A stretch of 64,000 nucleotides of DNA from an uncultured Lachnospiraceae bacterium. Lineage in GTDB: Bacteria; Bacillota; Clostridia; Lachnospirales; Lachnospiraceae. Under the pieces are notes generated by a model. It made no database searches and was not told the origin of the DNA. It saw only the letters and a list, made by a program, of their open reading frames with translations. Numbering within the stretch: the first letter of the stretch is position 1; each line of letters begins with the position of its first letter. The stretch is taken from NCBI GenBank assembly GCA_910584965.1, contig CAJUDZ010000001.1:1-64000 (forward strand), read 5' to 3'. Of the stretch, positions 17,316 through 26,710 are shown one piece after another. The translations under genes were made by a program, and so were the position numbers.

Positions 17316-17588
17316 ATGGAAAGTATATTGTGTATCGATACCCCGGTACAGATGATTTCCTGTACCGATACAAACGGAAAAATAACGCCGATGCGGTTTC
17401 GGTTTCGTGACCGGAACGGTGAGCTTATCACAATCCATATCGACAAAATAGTTTCGACAGATCAGGAGCACAGCCAGCTTGGCGCCAATTTTATCTGTAC
17501 CGCGTCTTTATACGGCACGCAGAGGACATTCCATCTGCGGTATAATTATTTTGCGCATGAGTGGCGCATGTCAGGCATCCGGGAATAG
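17316..17588 (+). CDS. Small conserved protein next to the Y-family polymerase genes
   Basis: 90 residues, starting at an ATG 9 bases after a strong AAGGAGG. It is a compact beta-rich protein (PVQMISCTDTNGKITPMRF, then FRFRDRNGELITIHIDKIVS) with no catalytic motif that I recognise. Its last 18 bases overlap, tail to tail, the YolD-like gene on the other strand. From memory, similar small proteins sit beside Y-family polymerase genes in Lachnospiraceae, so a link to that system is possible (inference). Confidence 0.65.
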   Translation: MESILCIDTPVQMISCTDTNGKITPMRFRFRDRNGELITIHIDKIVSTDQEHSQLGANFICTASLYGTQRTFHLRYNYFAHEWRMSGIRE

Positions 17589-17765
17589 TTCTGTCTGTCT
17601 GCGTTCCGCCTCTTCTTCGGTCAGGCGGGCCGTTTCTTTGATAACGCTTTCGTATCCGGTCAGCGCGGCGAAGGGAGAAAACTGGGCGGCCCTGTCCAAA
17701 AGGGACATTTGCGGATGTTTTGTGGAAACATGGTGGGGAAGATGAATGATATCGTCGTAGTCCAT
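17571..17765 (-). CDS. YolD-like small protein
   Basis: 64 residues: MDYDDIIHLPHHVSTKHPQM, then DRAAQFSPFAALTGYESVIKE and an acidic tail. The core FSPFAAL resembles the WxPFAAL motif of YolD-family proteins, which are encoded beside UmuC-type polymerases in Firmicutes and are thought to be UmuD-like partners. The start codon overlaps the polymerase stop (TAATG), so the two are translationally coupled. Family placement is moderately sure. Confidence 0.7.
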   Translation of the reverse strand: MDYDDIIHLPHHVSTKHPQMSLLDRAAQFSPFAALTGYESVIKETARLTEEEAERRQTELFPDA

Positions 17766-19300
17766 TATGCTTTGTGTCCTCCGATCTGATGGTTTCGTTC
17801 GATTGCAGTCGCGCCTTCTTCCAGGTTCATACCTTTTAAAATCGCGTTTTTCCCATATTTCTTTTTCACGGACAGGACGGCTTCCTGAAGGGCACGCTCC
17901 TTTTTCCGTGCGGCTTCATCTGCTTCATTCTGCTTTTCCAGTGCGTCATAATCCGTAAACAAATCCAGCTGGACATAAGAGGTCTGACTGTCGTCCTGCG
18001 CAGCAGATTCCGCAATCAGGCGGTTTGCGCTTACGTTGATTCTGCGAATCAACAGGTTCTGATCTGCGATTTGGTCATAGAGCTCCGTAACGGCATCGAT
18101 GATCAGCCTGGTGGAGGAGGTGTGTTTTGGCAGATTGACGGAACCGTGCGCATGCCTGGGAACTTTGCGGCCGTAATGGTCCACTGTAATTTCGCCTTTG
18201 TATTTCTGACGAATATCGGGATTTGACAGATTTTCGATATCATAACCGATAGCGAGTGTCATCTGGTCTGTGACCAGCCTTTTTTCTACCAGATCCAAAA
18301 CGAGCGAATCGGTCATCTCTTTTACGATGAGTCTGGCTTTATCGTAATCATAGGGACAATGGAGCACCTGTCCCGAACTCAGACAGTTCGTTTCCGGTTT
18401 ATACTGCTTGATCAGATCAATGGTTACGGGTTCCCAGCCCCAGGCATGATCGATCAGCAGTTCCGCATTGATGCCGAATAACCTGTACAGAAGATCTTCG
18501 TTATAATAGCTCCGGCTGTCGCCGACGGAACATCTGGCAATATCGCCCATCGTGTACAGACCATGTTCGGCAAGCCTTTTGGCATAGCCGTGGCCGACCC
18601 GCCAGAAATCGGTGATCGGTCTGTGACTCCAGAGCAGTTCCCGGTATTTCATCTCATCCAGTTGTGCGATGCGTATTCCGTTTTTATCCGGCGGGGCATG
18701 TTTGGCCAGAATGTCCATCGCGACCTTACACAGATACAGATTTGTTCCCAGGCCGGCGGCGGCCGGAATGCCTGTACAGACAAAGACATCCTGTATGATC
18801 TTTCCGGCCAGTTCTCTTGCGGTCAGGGAATAGGTTTTCAGGTATGCGGTAACATCCATGAACACTTCGTCGATGGAATATACATGGATATCTTCCGGAG
18901 AAACGTATTTCAGGTAAGTCTTATATATCCGGGCGCTGTATTCCATGTAATGGGTCATGCGGGGCGGGGCGACGATGTAGGAAATGGAAAGCGCAGGGTG
19001 TTCCTGCAGTTCTCCGGCAAAACAGGATTCTCCTTCAAAAGCCCGGCCCGGCGCAAGGCGTTTCCGCCGGTAATTGGCATCTCTGACTTTTTCCACCACT
19101 TCAAACAGTCTGGCCCGGCCGGGTATGCCGAGCGCTTTTAAGGAAGGAGATACGGCGAGGCAGATCGTTTTTTCGGTTCTTGCGGAATCTGCCACCACCA
19201 GGTTTGTATCCATCGGGTCGAGCTGTCTTTCGACGCATTCGACGGAAGCATAGAAAGATTTCAGGTCAATGGCGATATAAGTACGATTGTTTTCCGACAT
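17765..19300 (-). CDS. Y-family DNA polymerase (UmuC/DinB-type)
   Basis: 511 residues. The catalytic carboxylates are present in AIDLKSFYASVECV (motif I) and VYSIDEVFMDV (motif III). The thumb, with a helix-hairpin-helix-like GLYTMGDIARCSVGD, and a little-finger domain follow. The LDPMDTNLVVADSARTEKT stretch matches the Firmicutes UvrX/UmuC-like branch. It copies past damaged bases with low fidelity, as part of SOS mutagenesis. A GAAAGGACGG site precedes the ATG. No clear LexA box was found just upstream, and it lies 48 bases after the DUF4132 gene, so it may be read from that promoter. Confidence 0.92.
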   Translation of the reverse strand: MSENNRTYIAIDLKSFYASVECVERQLDPMDTNLVVADSARTEKTICLAVSPSLKALGIPGRARLFEVVEKVRDANYRRKRLAPGRAFEGESCFAGELQEHPALSISYIVAPPRMTHYMEYSARIYKTYLKYVSPEDIHVYSIDEVFMDVTAYLKTYSLTARELAGKIIQDVFVCTGIPAAAGLGTNLYLCKVAMDILAKHAPPDKNGIRIAQLDEMKYRELLWSHRPITDFWRVGHGYAKRLAEHGLYTMGDIARCSVGDSRSYYNEDLLYRLFGINAELLIDHAWGWEPVTIDLIKQYKPETNCLSSGQVLHCPYDYDKARLIVKEMTDSLVLDLVEKRLVTDQMTLAIGYDIENLSNPDIRQKYKGEITVDHYGRKVPRHAHGSVNLPKHTSSTRLIIDAVTELYDQIADQNLLIRRINVSANRLIAESAAQDDSQTSYVQLDLFTDYDALEKQNEADEAARKKERALQEAVLSVKKKYGKNAILKGMNLEEGATAIERNHQIGGHKA

Positions 19301-19348
19301 CTGTCTGAATCCGTCCTTTCTGCAAATATGATTCGTGCGCCCGTTCTC

Positions 19349-22300
19349 CTATCGGATTTGTTTCAAAATATTCGGGTCTTTGATTTTCCCGTCCTCCGCG
19401 AACAGAAGAATTTTGGACATAATTTCCGCGGTTTTCGGATCATCGTCCACAAAGGGAAGGAAGATACGGCCTCTGTGCTGTGAATGAACCGGAACGACAA
19501 ACAGCATGGCGTTTCCGATCTGGTGAACGACGCCGCTTCCAAGATGTACCGTATACTGGCCGAGTTTGCCGTCGATAATCGCGTGATTTCCTTCCAGACG
19601 GACATTTTTGGTCCGGAACAGGGAAAGATTGCAGGCGGCGACTGCCCGGCGCATTTCGATCGTCGAGTGGCTCGTTTCGGGGTCTACGCCGCCGGCATGT
19701 GCGACGCTGACGGCAAGGTCTACGTCCCGCATGACTTCGCTGTACAGAATGTCCGGAATATCCTTGATCGGCAGCGGCTTTCCGCTCTTCCGGTCTGCAA
19801 ATACCACATATTCCAGCGTCGGCGCTTCCACGTCGCTTGGCGAGAACCAGTCCGCCATCGCGTAGATGCGGGCTACGATGTTTTCTTTGTAATAAATTTT
19901 CTGCAGGCCGTCGTCATAATCCGCGACCCAGCGTCTGCTCCGCAAAGCGCCGACGGTTTTCTGAGGCTGGATCTGATTGCCGGAAAAGAGCATGGACGCA
20001 TCTTTTTCCAGTTCTTCATCCAGCTTCACATAGAGCTCGCGGAAGACCTGTTTAAAGGGCTGTCTGATCTGTTTTTCAAACAAAAGTTTCTGATATTCGT
20101 GCCAGCAGCCGCTCCGGTACAGGTCGAAAGGATGGGCGATGAGAATTTTCTCATCCGGGTTTACAGGAAGCAGGGCGCCGGAAGCATCCAGCAGGCCGTC
20201 TTTCGTGAGAAAGCCCATTTTGGGTTCCTGTTCGTCGGTCGTTCTGACCACGAGCGTTTCCGTAACCGGGCGGGCCACCGGGTTGCGGTACAATTCCAGA
20301 AATTCCCAGACTTCAAAGGCCGTTTTGTCTTCCATGGCCTGTTCCATCATCTGTTTTGTCCGGCTGTACTGGTCTTTTAATTTCTTAACCGTTTCCTGTA
20401 ATTTTGTAACGGTTTCGTTCTTTTTATACTTGGCTGGAACGGATTTTAGGAGTTTGCCGCCCTTTCTGCATGAAAGGGAGCTCTTTCCGTTCTCGTCCAC
20501 GCATATCATGAGTTCGATTTCGTCCACGGTCTGCCAGTCAAAGTATGCGGAAGACAGTTCGGTCAGCTTGCCTTCCATGCGGAGTACAAGGCGCGTGACG
20601 TCTGTAAATCCGGCGTTTACGCTTAAATTGTTCAAGGCGATTTCCGCGGCCCGTCCTTCGCTTGCACGCCGCTGTGCGCCGAATTGCCGGCTTTCCTTTT
20701 TGTATTTCTGGATAAACTGGTAACGGTCAAGGAGCTCCGCTTCCCGCGCTTCTTTTTTGGCGGGCAGGGGCAGCAGGCCGATGCTCATCAGGAGATCTTT
20801 GTTGCGTTTGGCGTTGATTTCCGCTTTCAGCGATTCCTTATCCACATTTCCGAGAGCGGCATCCGCATATTTCCGGGCCCTTGCGTGAGCGGCGCCGGTG
20901 GAAGAATATTTGGCGGCATCATAAAGAAGCTTGAAGTTCTTCTCTCCGAGCTTTTCATAAGCTTCAAAAAACCAGTGAATGTCAAAGGCGCCGTCTCTTA
21001 ATTCCTCAGGGAAAAGAGGCGTGTATTTGGCGATTGTGGATGCGGCCTGGTCGTCGAGGCGTTCGCTCGTATGTGCCATAAAATAGTAGCATGTGCTCGC
21101 AAAGCCTGGCATGTTAAAATATTCCTCGATGATGGGAATCCATTGCTGCGCATACATGGCAAGCTCTATCAGGCGTTTTTTGGTAATATCGGTTCCTTTG
21201 AGCGCCTTTTTTAAATCTGCGGCCGTCTCCTCCGGCCCGGGCATGGAGACCTTTAACAGATGGCTCAGCACCGGTTTTCGTTCCGAATTGGAGGAAAAAT
21301 AGTGGTGCACTCTTTGCAGAGGATCTTTTCCGAGCGCCGTTAAAATCTGAATCATATAATCGATGCCGTAAACCACGAATATATTCCTGATATCCTGTGA
21401 AAAGGGCGTGGGCTGCTCTCCGCGTCTCAGTTCCACTTTCAAAACGACGGGAAGCACCTCCCGGTAAAGTTCATGCGCAAAGGCCATTTCCGGCATTTCG
21501 GCGCCGACCGTGTCAAACCGGTATTTTCCGTCAACAGGCTGGATAACGCCCGGCCCGAAAAAGGAGCTCAGTCCCCGGACGCTGGCTTTCCGGGAAGGAA
21601 CGGCGCCTTTTTGCTCCACGATGCTGACAGGTTCCAAAAGGCTTCCCATGCCGGAAAAGGTGAAAACTGCTTTATAGAACAGGTCTTTATCCCAGATACC
21701 CCGGACATAGCATGTAACATAGTCCGACAGGTTCAGATAATTTCCGCGGCCGTTACTGCTGTAAACATATTTAGGCTGTTTTTCACGCGACGCCTGTTTC
21801 CGATAATACTGCTGTAACCGGAAGCGCAGCGTAAAGGCGCTTTCCCAGTCTTCTTTATTTTCTGTTCCCGTATATGAAAGCCATTGGCACATGCTTGCAA
21901 AAACAGGCAGTTCCAGTGCGCGTTTTGTGTAAGTGGAAACTTCTCCGTCCCAGCGTTTTTCATGTATCGTAAACAGATCGTTGGATGTGTCCAGAACGGT
22001 GAGCAGCTTTGCTATTCCGCATAGCCCGAAATGCGCCAGAAGGGAATGCGGGACATATTGCCGGAACAGCGCGGAAAGGATGGTCTGTACCTGACTGTCA
22101 TAGGAAAGAGCGGTGCACAGATTGGAAAACGGCGGTTTTTTCAGGAGGCCGCTTCCAAATACCTTTTGATATAATTTGGCGTTCTGCTCATAATAATTCC
22201 TTTGCTTGCGGCATTGGCAGTAGAGTTCCGTTTCGACTAAAAGTTCGGGCGTTTGGATTTCTTTTTGATAAAATTCTTCCCACAATTCCCGGAAGGGATA

Positions 22301-24502
22301 GGTGTCAAGCGGCTCCACATTGTCGTGGCTCCATCGGCACTGGCTCAGCTTGTTTCCAAGCAGCATATCTTCATTCCAGGCCGTTGTATAAGAACGTTCC
22401 CGGTTGTCGCCGATCAGTTTATCCAGCCCGCGAAGAACGCGGATACAGGCTTCTTCGCCGCAGATAAAAAGTTTGGAAGCCTGGGTTTCGTCCACGCTGA
22501 CCGGGGGCAGGATCCAGTCTTTAGATACATCATATAGCCCGTATCCCGGTGTACTCAGTATATCCTGTGCTTCGCTTTCCGCGCCGAGGAGTTCTTCTAA
22601 CAGCACCTGTTCCTTCCCGGTCGGATTGGAAAAGGCGCGGAGTTTGGGAAGAAGCTCCGAAAAAGATGTTTCGTCGTCTTTTTTTAATTGTAGAGCCAGA
22701 TCGAGGGCGCCCATATGGCATTCTTCGGATTTGTCCGCGAGCAGTCTTCCGATGCAGGCAGTCAGGTTTGATTTCTCCTGCTTCCGGAGCAGGGCAAGCG
22801 TTTGGGAACGGCCCTTTTTATACTTCAGATTTTCTTCGATTGCCCGGTAATCGTCTGCGGAGAGCTCCATAGCTTCTACAAGTGCGTGAGCCGACTGGTT
22901 TGTGGATTCTTCCGCGTTATGTAAAAGTTCAAAAAGAATTTTTTTCCGCGTTTCTGTTTTGGGGCGGTAGAGCAGAACCCTTGCGACGGAGGCTCTGGAG
23001 GCGCCATAATAGGACTGCCGCTCTCCCTGTCCGATCAGGGGAATCATTTCGGCCGCTTCGTCGAGAAGCGAATCTTTTTGCAGCATCCATGCGATCAGGC
23101 AAAGGCGGATGGCGATATCCGACTGGTTCAGAGACGTCTGATGCCAGGGGAAAATACAGGGCGAAAAGACCAGCCCTTTTTTGGGAATCCGGCCCATCAT
23201 TTCTTTCAGGATGCCGTAAATATGCTCCGCTTCCTCATCATTTTGAAAATACTCCCCGGAGGAAAGCCGTTTCGGCTCTATTGCTTCTTCATTTCGAACG
23301 CTGAAGCTTCTTTTCTTTTCATCTTTGACCAGTTGATAAAACCAGGAACCGGTTCCTGGCATGAAACCGGGCATAAAACAGGCGGCAAGCTCCAGATCAT
23401 CGGAATAAGAAAGAATGATTTCTTTCGCCGCCTGCATTTGCAGCTTCGTGTCCTGTATGGAAAGGTTGAAGTAGGAAGCCGTCATTTTCTGCTGTTTCGT
23501 ACCCTGACGGATGAGTGTCAGAACCGACCGCACGGCGTCTTCTGCGTTGTAGAATCCCTTTGCCCAGAGCGCGCAGCTAATCGCGACCGCATCGTTTGTG
23601 GCAAGCTGCTTTTCCGTAAACGATTCATCCCGGAGACATTGTCCCATCAGCCGCAGCAGTTTGTCGCTGATACGGTCCACACTGTTTTCATTAAAAATCC
23701 CAATCCACGTGCTGACCGCGCGTTTCACGGAAGAATATCGAATCAGGTTGTTTTCCTCGATGACGGAAAAGAGATGAAGGAATGCTTCCGGCCGTCCTGC
23801 GTCCATCGTTTCGCAGACCGCCTGCCTTGCTCCCTCCTGAAGTCTGGCCGCGAGGAGAAACTTGCCGAGATCTTCATAAAGCTCTTTGTTTTTGGACATA
23901 ACGATTCCGAGAATCAGCTCGCGGCTCATCATGATGGTGTTATTTTCACCGAAAAGAATATCTTTTACCGCCCGGATTGTTTTTTCATTCCCATGATCGA
24001 TCTGTGCCGCAAGAATACCGGCGTAGGAAAAATACTCGCTGCGTGCATGATCGTATAGTTCCGGCGTGAGGTTTCCGGTCAGGACATCCGCTAAGTCTCC
24101 GCCGTATAAAGCAAGCTGCGCGTAAGCCCGAATCAGTTTGACGCTCTGCTCCGCGAAGGGCGCGTAACTTTCGGAACGAAGGCTTCTGCGGTACCATCCG
24201 GCGGTCATCTGGTAACGGTTCATTTCATCCAGCGCATAATAAAATTCGTCTTGTTTTGATTTTGCGACACATACGTCGACCAGATTCGGAAACTGATTCC
24301 GGTATAGATCGCTGAGCGTTTTGTATTTGTCGTTTTGTAAAAGCTGACGTATGTCATTGCAGGCGTCCCGGGGAATCGTATAATAATATTGCTCCGGGAG
24401 CATTTGGATTTCCCGCGCGGAAAGATGTTTTCCTTTCGCTTTCAATTCCGCAATCCATGTTTCTTTCAGTTTTTTTCTGGTCTGGTATGTAAATTCAGCC
24501 AT
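19349..24502 (-). CDS. Giant DUF4132 domain protein
   Basis: 1717 residues, soluble, with no signal peptide. Most of it is helical repeat resembling HEAT/ARM arrays. The C-terminal 300 residues carry the DUF4132 domain (RRWVADYDDGLQKIYYKEN, ARIYAMADWFSP, YVVFADRKSGKPLPI, EVMRDVDLAVSVAHAGGVDP and IDGKLGQYTVHLGSGVVHQ). Members include E. coli YehI and MolR, whose role is unclear. A small protein gene precedes it by 27 bases, and a Y-family polymerase follows after 48, all on the minus strand. No catalytic residue set is known to me. Confidence 0.88.
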   Translation of the reverse strand: MAEFTYQTRKKLKETWIAELKAKGKHLSAREIQMLPEQYYYTIPRDACNDIRQLLQNDKYKTLSDLYRNQFPNLVDVCVAKSKQDEFYYALDEMNRYQMTAGWYRRSLRSESYAPFAEQSVKLIRAYAQLALYGGDLADVLTGNLTPELYDHARSEYFSYAGILAAQIDHGNEKTIRAVKDILFGENNTIMMSRELILGIVMSKNKELYEDLGKFLLAARLQEGARQAVCETMDAGRPEAFLHLFSVIEENNLIRYSSVKRAVSTWIGIFNENSVDRISDKLLRLMGQCLRDESFTEKQLATNDAVAISCALWAKGFYNAEDAVRSVLTLIRQGTKQQKMTASYFNLSIQDTKLQMQAAKEIILSYSDDLELAACFMPGFMPGTGSWFYQLVKDEKKRSFSVRNEEAIEPKRLSSGEYFQNDEEAEHIYGILKEMMGRIPKKGLVFSPCIFPWHQTSLNQSDIAIRLCLIAWMLQKDSLLDEAAEMIPLIGQGERQSYYGASRASVARVLLYRPKTETRKKILFELLHNAEESTNQSAHALVEAMELSADDYRAIEENLKYKKGRSQTLALLRKQEKSNLTACIGRLLADKSEECHMGALDLALQLKKDDETSFSELLPKLRAFSNPTGKEQVLLEELLGAESEAQDILSTPGYGLYDVSKDWILPPVSVDETQASKLFICGEEACIRVLRGLDKLIGDNRERSYTTAWNEDMLLGNKLSQCRWSHDNVEPLDTYPFRELWEEFYQKEIQTPELLVETELYCQCRKQRNYYEQNAKLYQKVFGSGLLKKPPFSNLCTALSYDSQVQTILSALFRQYVPHSLLAHFGLCGIAKLLTVLDTSNDLFTIHEKRWDGEVSTYTKRALELPVFASMCQWLSYTGTENKEDWESAFTLRFRLQQYYRKQASREKQPKYVYSSNGRGNYLNLSDYVTCYVRGIWDKDLFYKAVFTFSGMGSLLEPVSIVEQKGAVPSRKASVRGLSSFFGPGVIQPVDGKYRFDTVGAEMPEMAFAHELYREVLPVVLKVELRRGEQPTPFSQDIRNIFVVYGIDYMIQILTALGKDPLQRVHHYFSSNSERKPVLSHLLKVSMPGPEETAADLKKALKGTDITKKRLIELAMYAQQWIPIIEEYFNMPGFASTCYYFMAHTSERLDDQAASTIAKYTPLFPEELRDGAFDIHWFFEAYEKLGEKNFKLLYDAAKYSSTGAAHARARKYADAALGNVDKESLKAEINAKRNKDLLMSIGLLPLPAKKEAREAELLDRYQFIQKYKKESRQFGAQRRASEGRAAEIALNNLSVNAGFTDVTRLVLRMEGKLTELSSAYFDWQTVDEIELMICVDENGKSSLSCRKGGKLLKSVPAKYKKNETVTKLQETVKKLKDQYSRTKQMMEQAMEDKTAFEVWEFLELYRNPVARPVTETLVVRTTDEQEPKMGFLTKDGLLDASGALLPVNPDEKILIAHPFDLYRSGCWHEYQKLLFEKQIRQPFKQVFRELYVKLDEELEKDASMLFSGNQIQPQKTVGALRSRRWVADYDDGLQKIYYKENIVARIYAMADWFSPSDVEAPTLEYVVFADRKSGKPLPIKDIPDILYSEVMRDVDLAVSVAHAGGVDPETSHSTIEMRRAVAACNLSLFRTKNVRLEGNHAIIDGKLGQYTVHLGSGVVHQIGNAMLFVVPVHSQHRGRIFLPFVDDDPKTAEIMSKILLFAEDGKIKDPNILKQIR

Positions 24503-24529
24503 ATTTTCATCCCCCTTTATGAAAAAAAT

Positions 24530-24949
24530 TTATAAACCTGCGAGCATCGTCAGCCGGATAAAGGTAAAGAGCATATTTTCCGTCCAGGGAATCGCATCGG
24601 ATAGTGAAGTCAGCTCTGTTTCTCCGGCAAATACGCGGTAGATACCGTCTTCAAAACACTGTATTGTGTTTTCGACGGCCCGGCTTTCCGAGGCGTCTTC
24701 TCCGCCCCGCAGGTCAGAGATTACTTTTCCCCGGGAAGCCTGTTCGGCAATATCTTCTTTGGTCAGATAAGCCAGAATTTTTCCGTCATCTTTTCGCGCG
24801 TTATACTGCCTGACGCCGAGAATTGTCAGGGCGGTCAGCAGTTCCCGCACGGTCTGCGGCTTTTCATCCAGGACACAGGGAACGGTCTGTAAGTCAGAGC
24901 TTTTTTGCTTTCCGAGTTTTTTCATGCGGACGTAAATGGTATATGACAT
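24530..24949 (-). CDS. Small protein paired with the DUF4132 gene
   Basis: About 139 residues, starting at the ATG 7 bases after AAAGGAG; an upstream in-frame ATG has no ribosome site. It reads MSYTIYVRMKKLGKQKSSDL, then KPQTVRELLTALTILGVRQYNARKDD, and ends ENMLFTFIRLTMLAGL. I do not recognise a named domain. It is the first gene of a minus-strand set with DUF4132, so the two probably function together. Confidence 0.7.
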   Translation of the reverse strand: MSYTIYVRMKKLGKQKSSDLQTVPCVLDEKPQTVRELLTALTILGVRQYNARKDDGKILAYLTKEDIAEQASRGKVISDLRGGEDASESRAVENTIQCFEDGIYRVFAGETELTSLSDAIPWTENMLFTFIRLTMLAGL

Positions 24950-25130
24950 GTGTATGCTCCTTTCCGGATGGGTAATATAGTTATAGTATACCACACGCAT
25001 ATGGGGAAGGGGATATTTTTATAGAAATAGGGATTTTTGTGTGGTAATATTATATGGAAATAAAGAATGAAAAAATTGGCAGGAGGATGCCGGATACGAA
25101 GGAAAAAGGGTATTGGCAACGGAGGAAACT

Positions 25131-26708
25131 ATGGCAAAAATACCGGAGAAAAAGGCGGGAATGACCCGTGCGGAGAATATCGGAAGGCTTGCGGAAGAAG
25201 CGGCAGATTGTCTTGCGAAAAATGCGGGCCGCCATCAGAAAATTCTTGGCGATATTATCCGGACACTGGAGCGGATTGTTGACGGTCGTGGCTGGACCGT
25301 ACACGGAAGAGTCAAGGGAAGCAAAAGCCTTCAGGAAAAAATTCTGCGAAAAGGGTATTATCAGAAATACGAAAAGGGAACGGCAATCATTGAAGATCTT
25401 CCCGATCTCATCGGCGTCAGAATACAATGTCTTCTGAATCGGGAAGAAATATTGGCTTATGACATTCTGCAGCGTCAAAAAGAAGAAACGGATGATCGGG
25501 GATATGCGGTCTATCAGACGAAAAACGGCGCAAAAATGGCGCTGCTTCTGAGAAACCAGCCTGAAAAACAGAAAAACGGGCATGATATTTACAGAATAGA
25601 GGGCAAATATTTTCTGGATCCCGGGAAACCGGTTCCGGTTCATTTTGAATTGCAGATCAAATCTATGGTGCATTCCTTTTGGGGGGAACTGGAACATTCC
25701 ATGTTTTATAAGAATTATGATCATTTCATTTCTCAGAAGATTCTGGCGCAGAGCATGGACAATATCCTGTCCGAGCTCAATCTGATCGATCAGGAAATGG
25801 ACAGCTTACAGAATAATTTTTCCCGCTCTGATGCGGCCTGCATCGAAGAGATGAAAAGCGTTTTTGTTACGATTCTCCAGAAAGAGTACCAGAATAAGAT
25901 TTCGGCTCCCTATGGCGGTAAAATGGATTTACGGGCGGTTTACCAGCTTGTTGTGGAGATATATTTTAATTACACGACAGGAGAAGAGGCGGCGAAGAAT
26001 CTGGGCGATATGATACAGCGGTGTCGGGAAATGAATTTGGAAGACGCACAGAAGATGATTCAGGAGAAACTGGATTTGGACAGAGTCAGTTCGGATAACA
26101 GAGCGTGTGTCCAATGGCTCGACCGGCTGATCAAAGAGAACGTATACTGGGAGGCCTTTTTCTGTATCTATGTGACATTAAAGCAGGAGCCGGGATTTGG
26201 ATATAAGAAGTGGATTGAGGATATCGCCTGGCATTTGCAGGATTTGAGAATTTTGAAACAATTCCGGGGAGATTTCCCGGATTATGATTTCGCCGAAACA
26301 ATCCTGTCAGCGTTGATTTTGGGGGCGAATGAGAAAATAGAGTATTTTACGGATGAAAAAACATTGAAGCAGGTCCAGGAAAAAATATCAAACGGGCTGA
26401 GAGGAAGGGCATTCGCGAAATACGAACAGGGATGTGAGCAGGAAGATTTCGATAAGAAAAGCGTATTGGAGAGCGTATTTTACTGGACGAAGAGTCTGAT
26501 CGATTTTCTCGTAAGAGGGCATTTGAAATTGGAAAATGTCATAAAATTAAAAAACTGCATGGAAAAAGAAAATATTTTTCCGTTCGATATCGAGGATGAC
26601 CAGATTAAGGAAAGCTTTGACGGAAGCAAGCAGCTGTCTGGGCAGAAGGCCGAAGAACTGTATCGAAAATGGTTTGCCTGGGAGACTGTGGAAAGGACAG
26701 GGTTATAA
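25131..26708 (+). CDS. RelA/SpoT-domain nucleotidyltransferase-like protein
   Basis: 525 residues from the ATG after GGAGG (an upstream TTG is rejected). Residues about 40-210 are a RelA/SpoT synthetase domain: GRVKGSKS (59-66), DLIGVRI (92-98), FELQIKS with Glu173 in the EVQIR position, and HSFWGELEHSMFYK. There is no HD hydrolase, TGS or ACT domain. The remaining 300 residues are helical and unassigned. It could make (p)ppGpp or an analogue, or modify another target as toxSAS enzymes do. It is followed two bases later by a DGQHR-domain gene, so they form a unit. Confidence 0.82.
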   Translation: MAKIPEKKAGMTRAENIGRLAEEAADCLAKNAGRHQKILGDIIRTLERIVDGRGWTVHGRVKGSKSLQEKILRKGYYQKYEKGTAIIEDLPDLIGVRIQCLLNREEILAYDILQRQKEETDDRGYAVYQTKNGAKMALLLRNQPEKQKNGHDIYRIEGKYFLDPGKPVPVHFELQIKSMVHSFWGELEHSMFYKNYDHFISQKILAQSMDNILSELNLIDQEMDSLQNNFSRSDAACIEEMKSVFVTILQKEYQNKISAPYGGKMDLRAVYQLVVEIYFNYTTGEEAAKNLGDMIQRCREMNLEDAQKMIQEKLDLDRVSSDNRACVQWLDRLIKENVYWEAFFCIYVTLKQEPGFGYKKWIEDIAWHLQDLRILKQFRGDFPDYDFAETILSALILGANEKIEYFTDEKTLKQVQEKISNGLRGRAFAKYEQGCEQEDFDKKSVLESVFYWTKSLIDFLVRGHLKLENVIKLKNCMEKENIFPFDIEDDQIKESFDGSKQLSGQKAEELYRKWFAWETVERTGL

Positions 26709-26710
26709 GA

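Noticed and set aside
19261..19345. LexA/DinR box upstream of the Y-family polymerase
   Set aside because: No sequence close to the Firmicutes GAAC-N4-GTTC consensus could be found just upstream.
19484..20380. Long plus-strand open frame (298 codons) opposite the DUF4132 gene, and similar long frames near 23078-24058
   Set aside because: They are antisense to a well-supported gene with clear domain content, have no ribosome site and encode low-complexity, Arg/Phe/His-rich peptides typical of codon-bias shadows.
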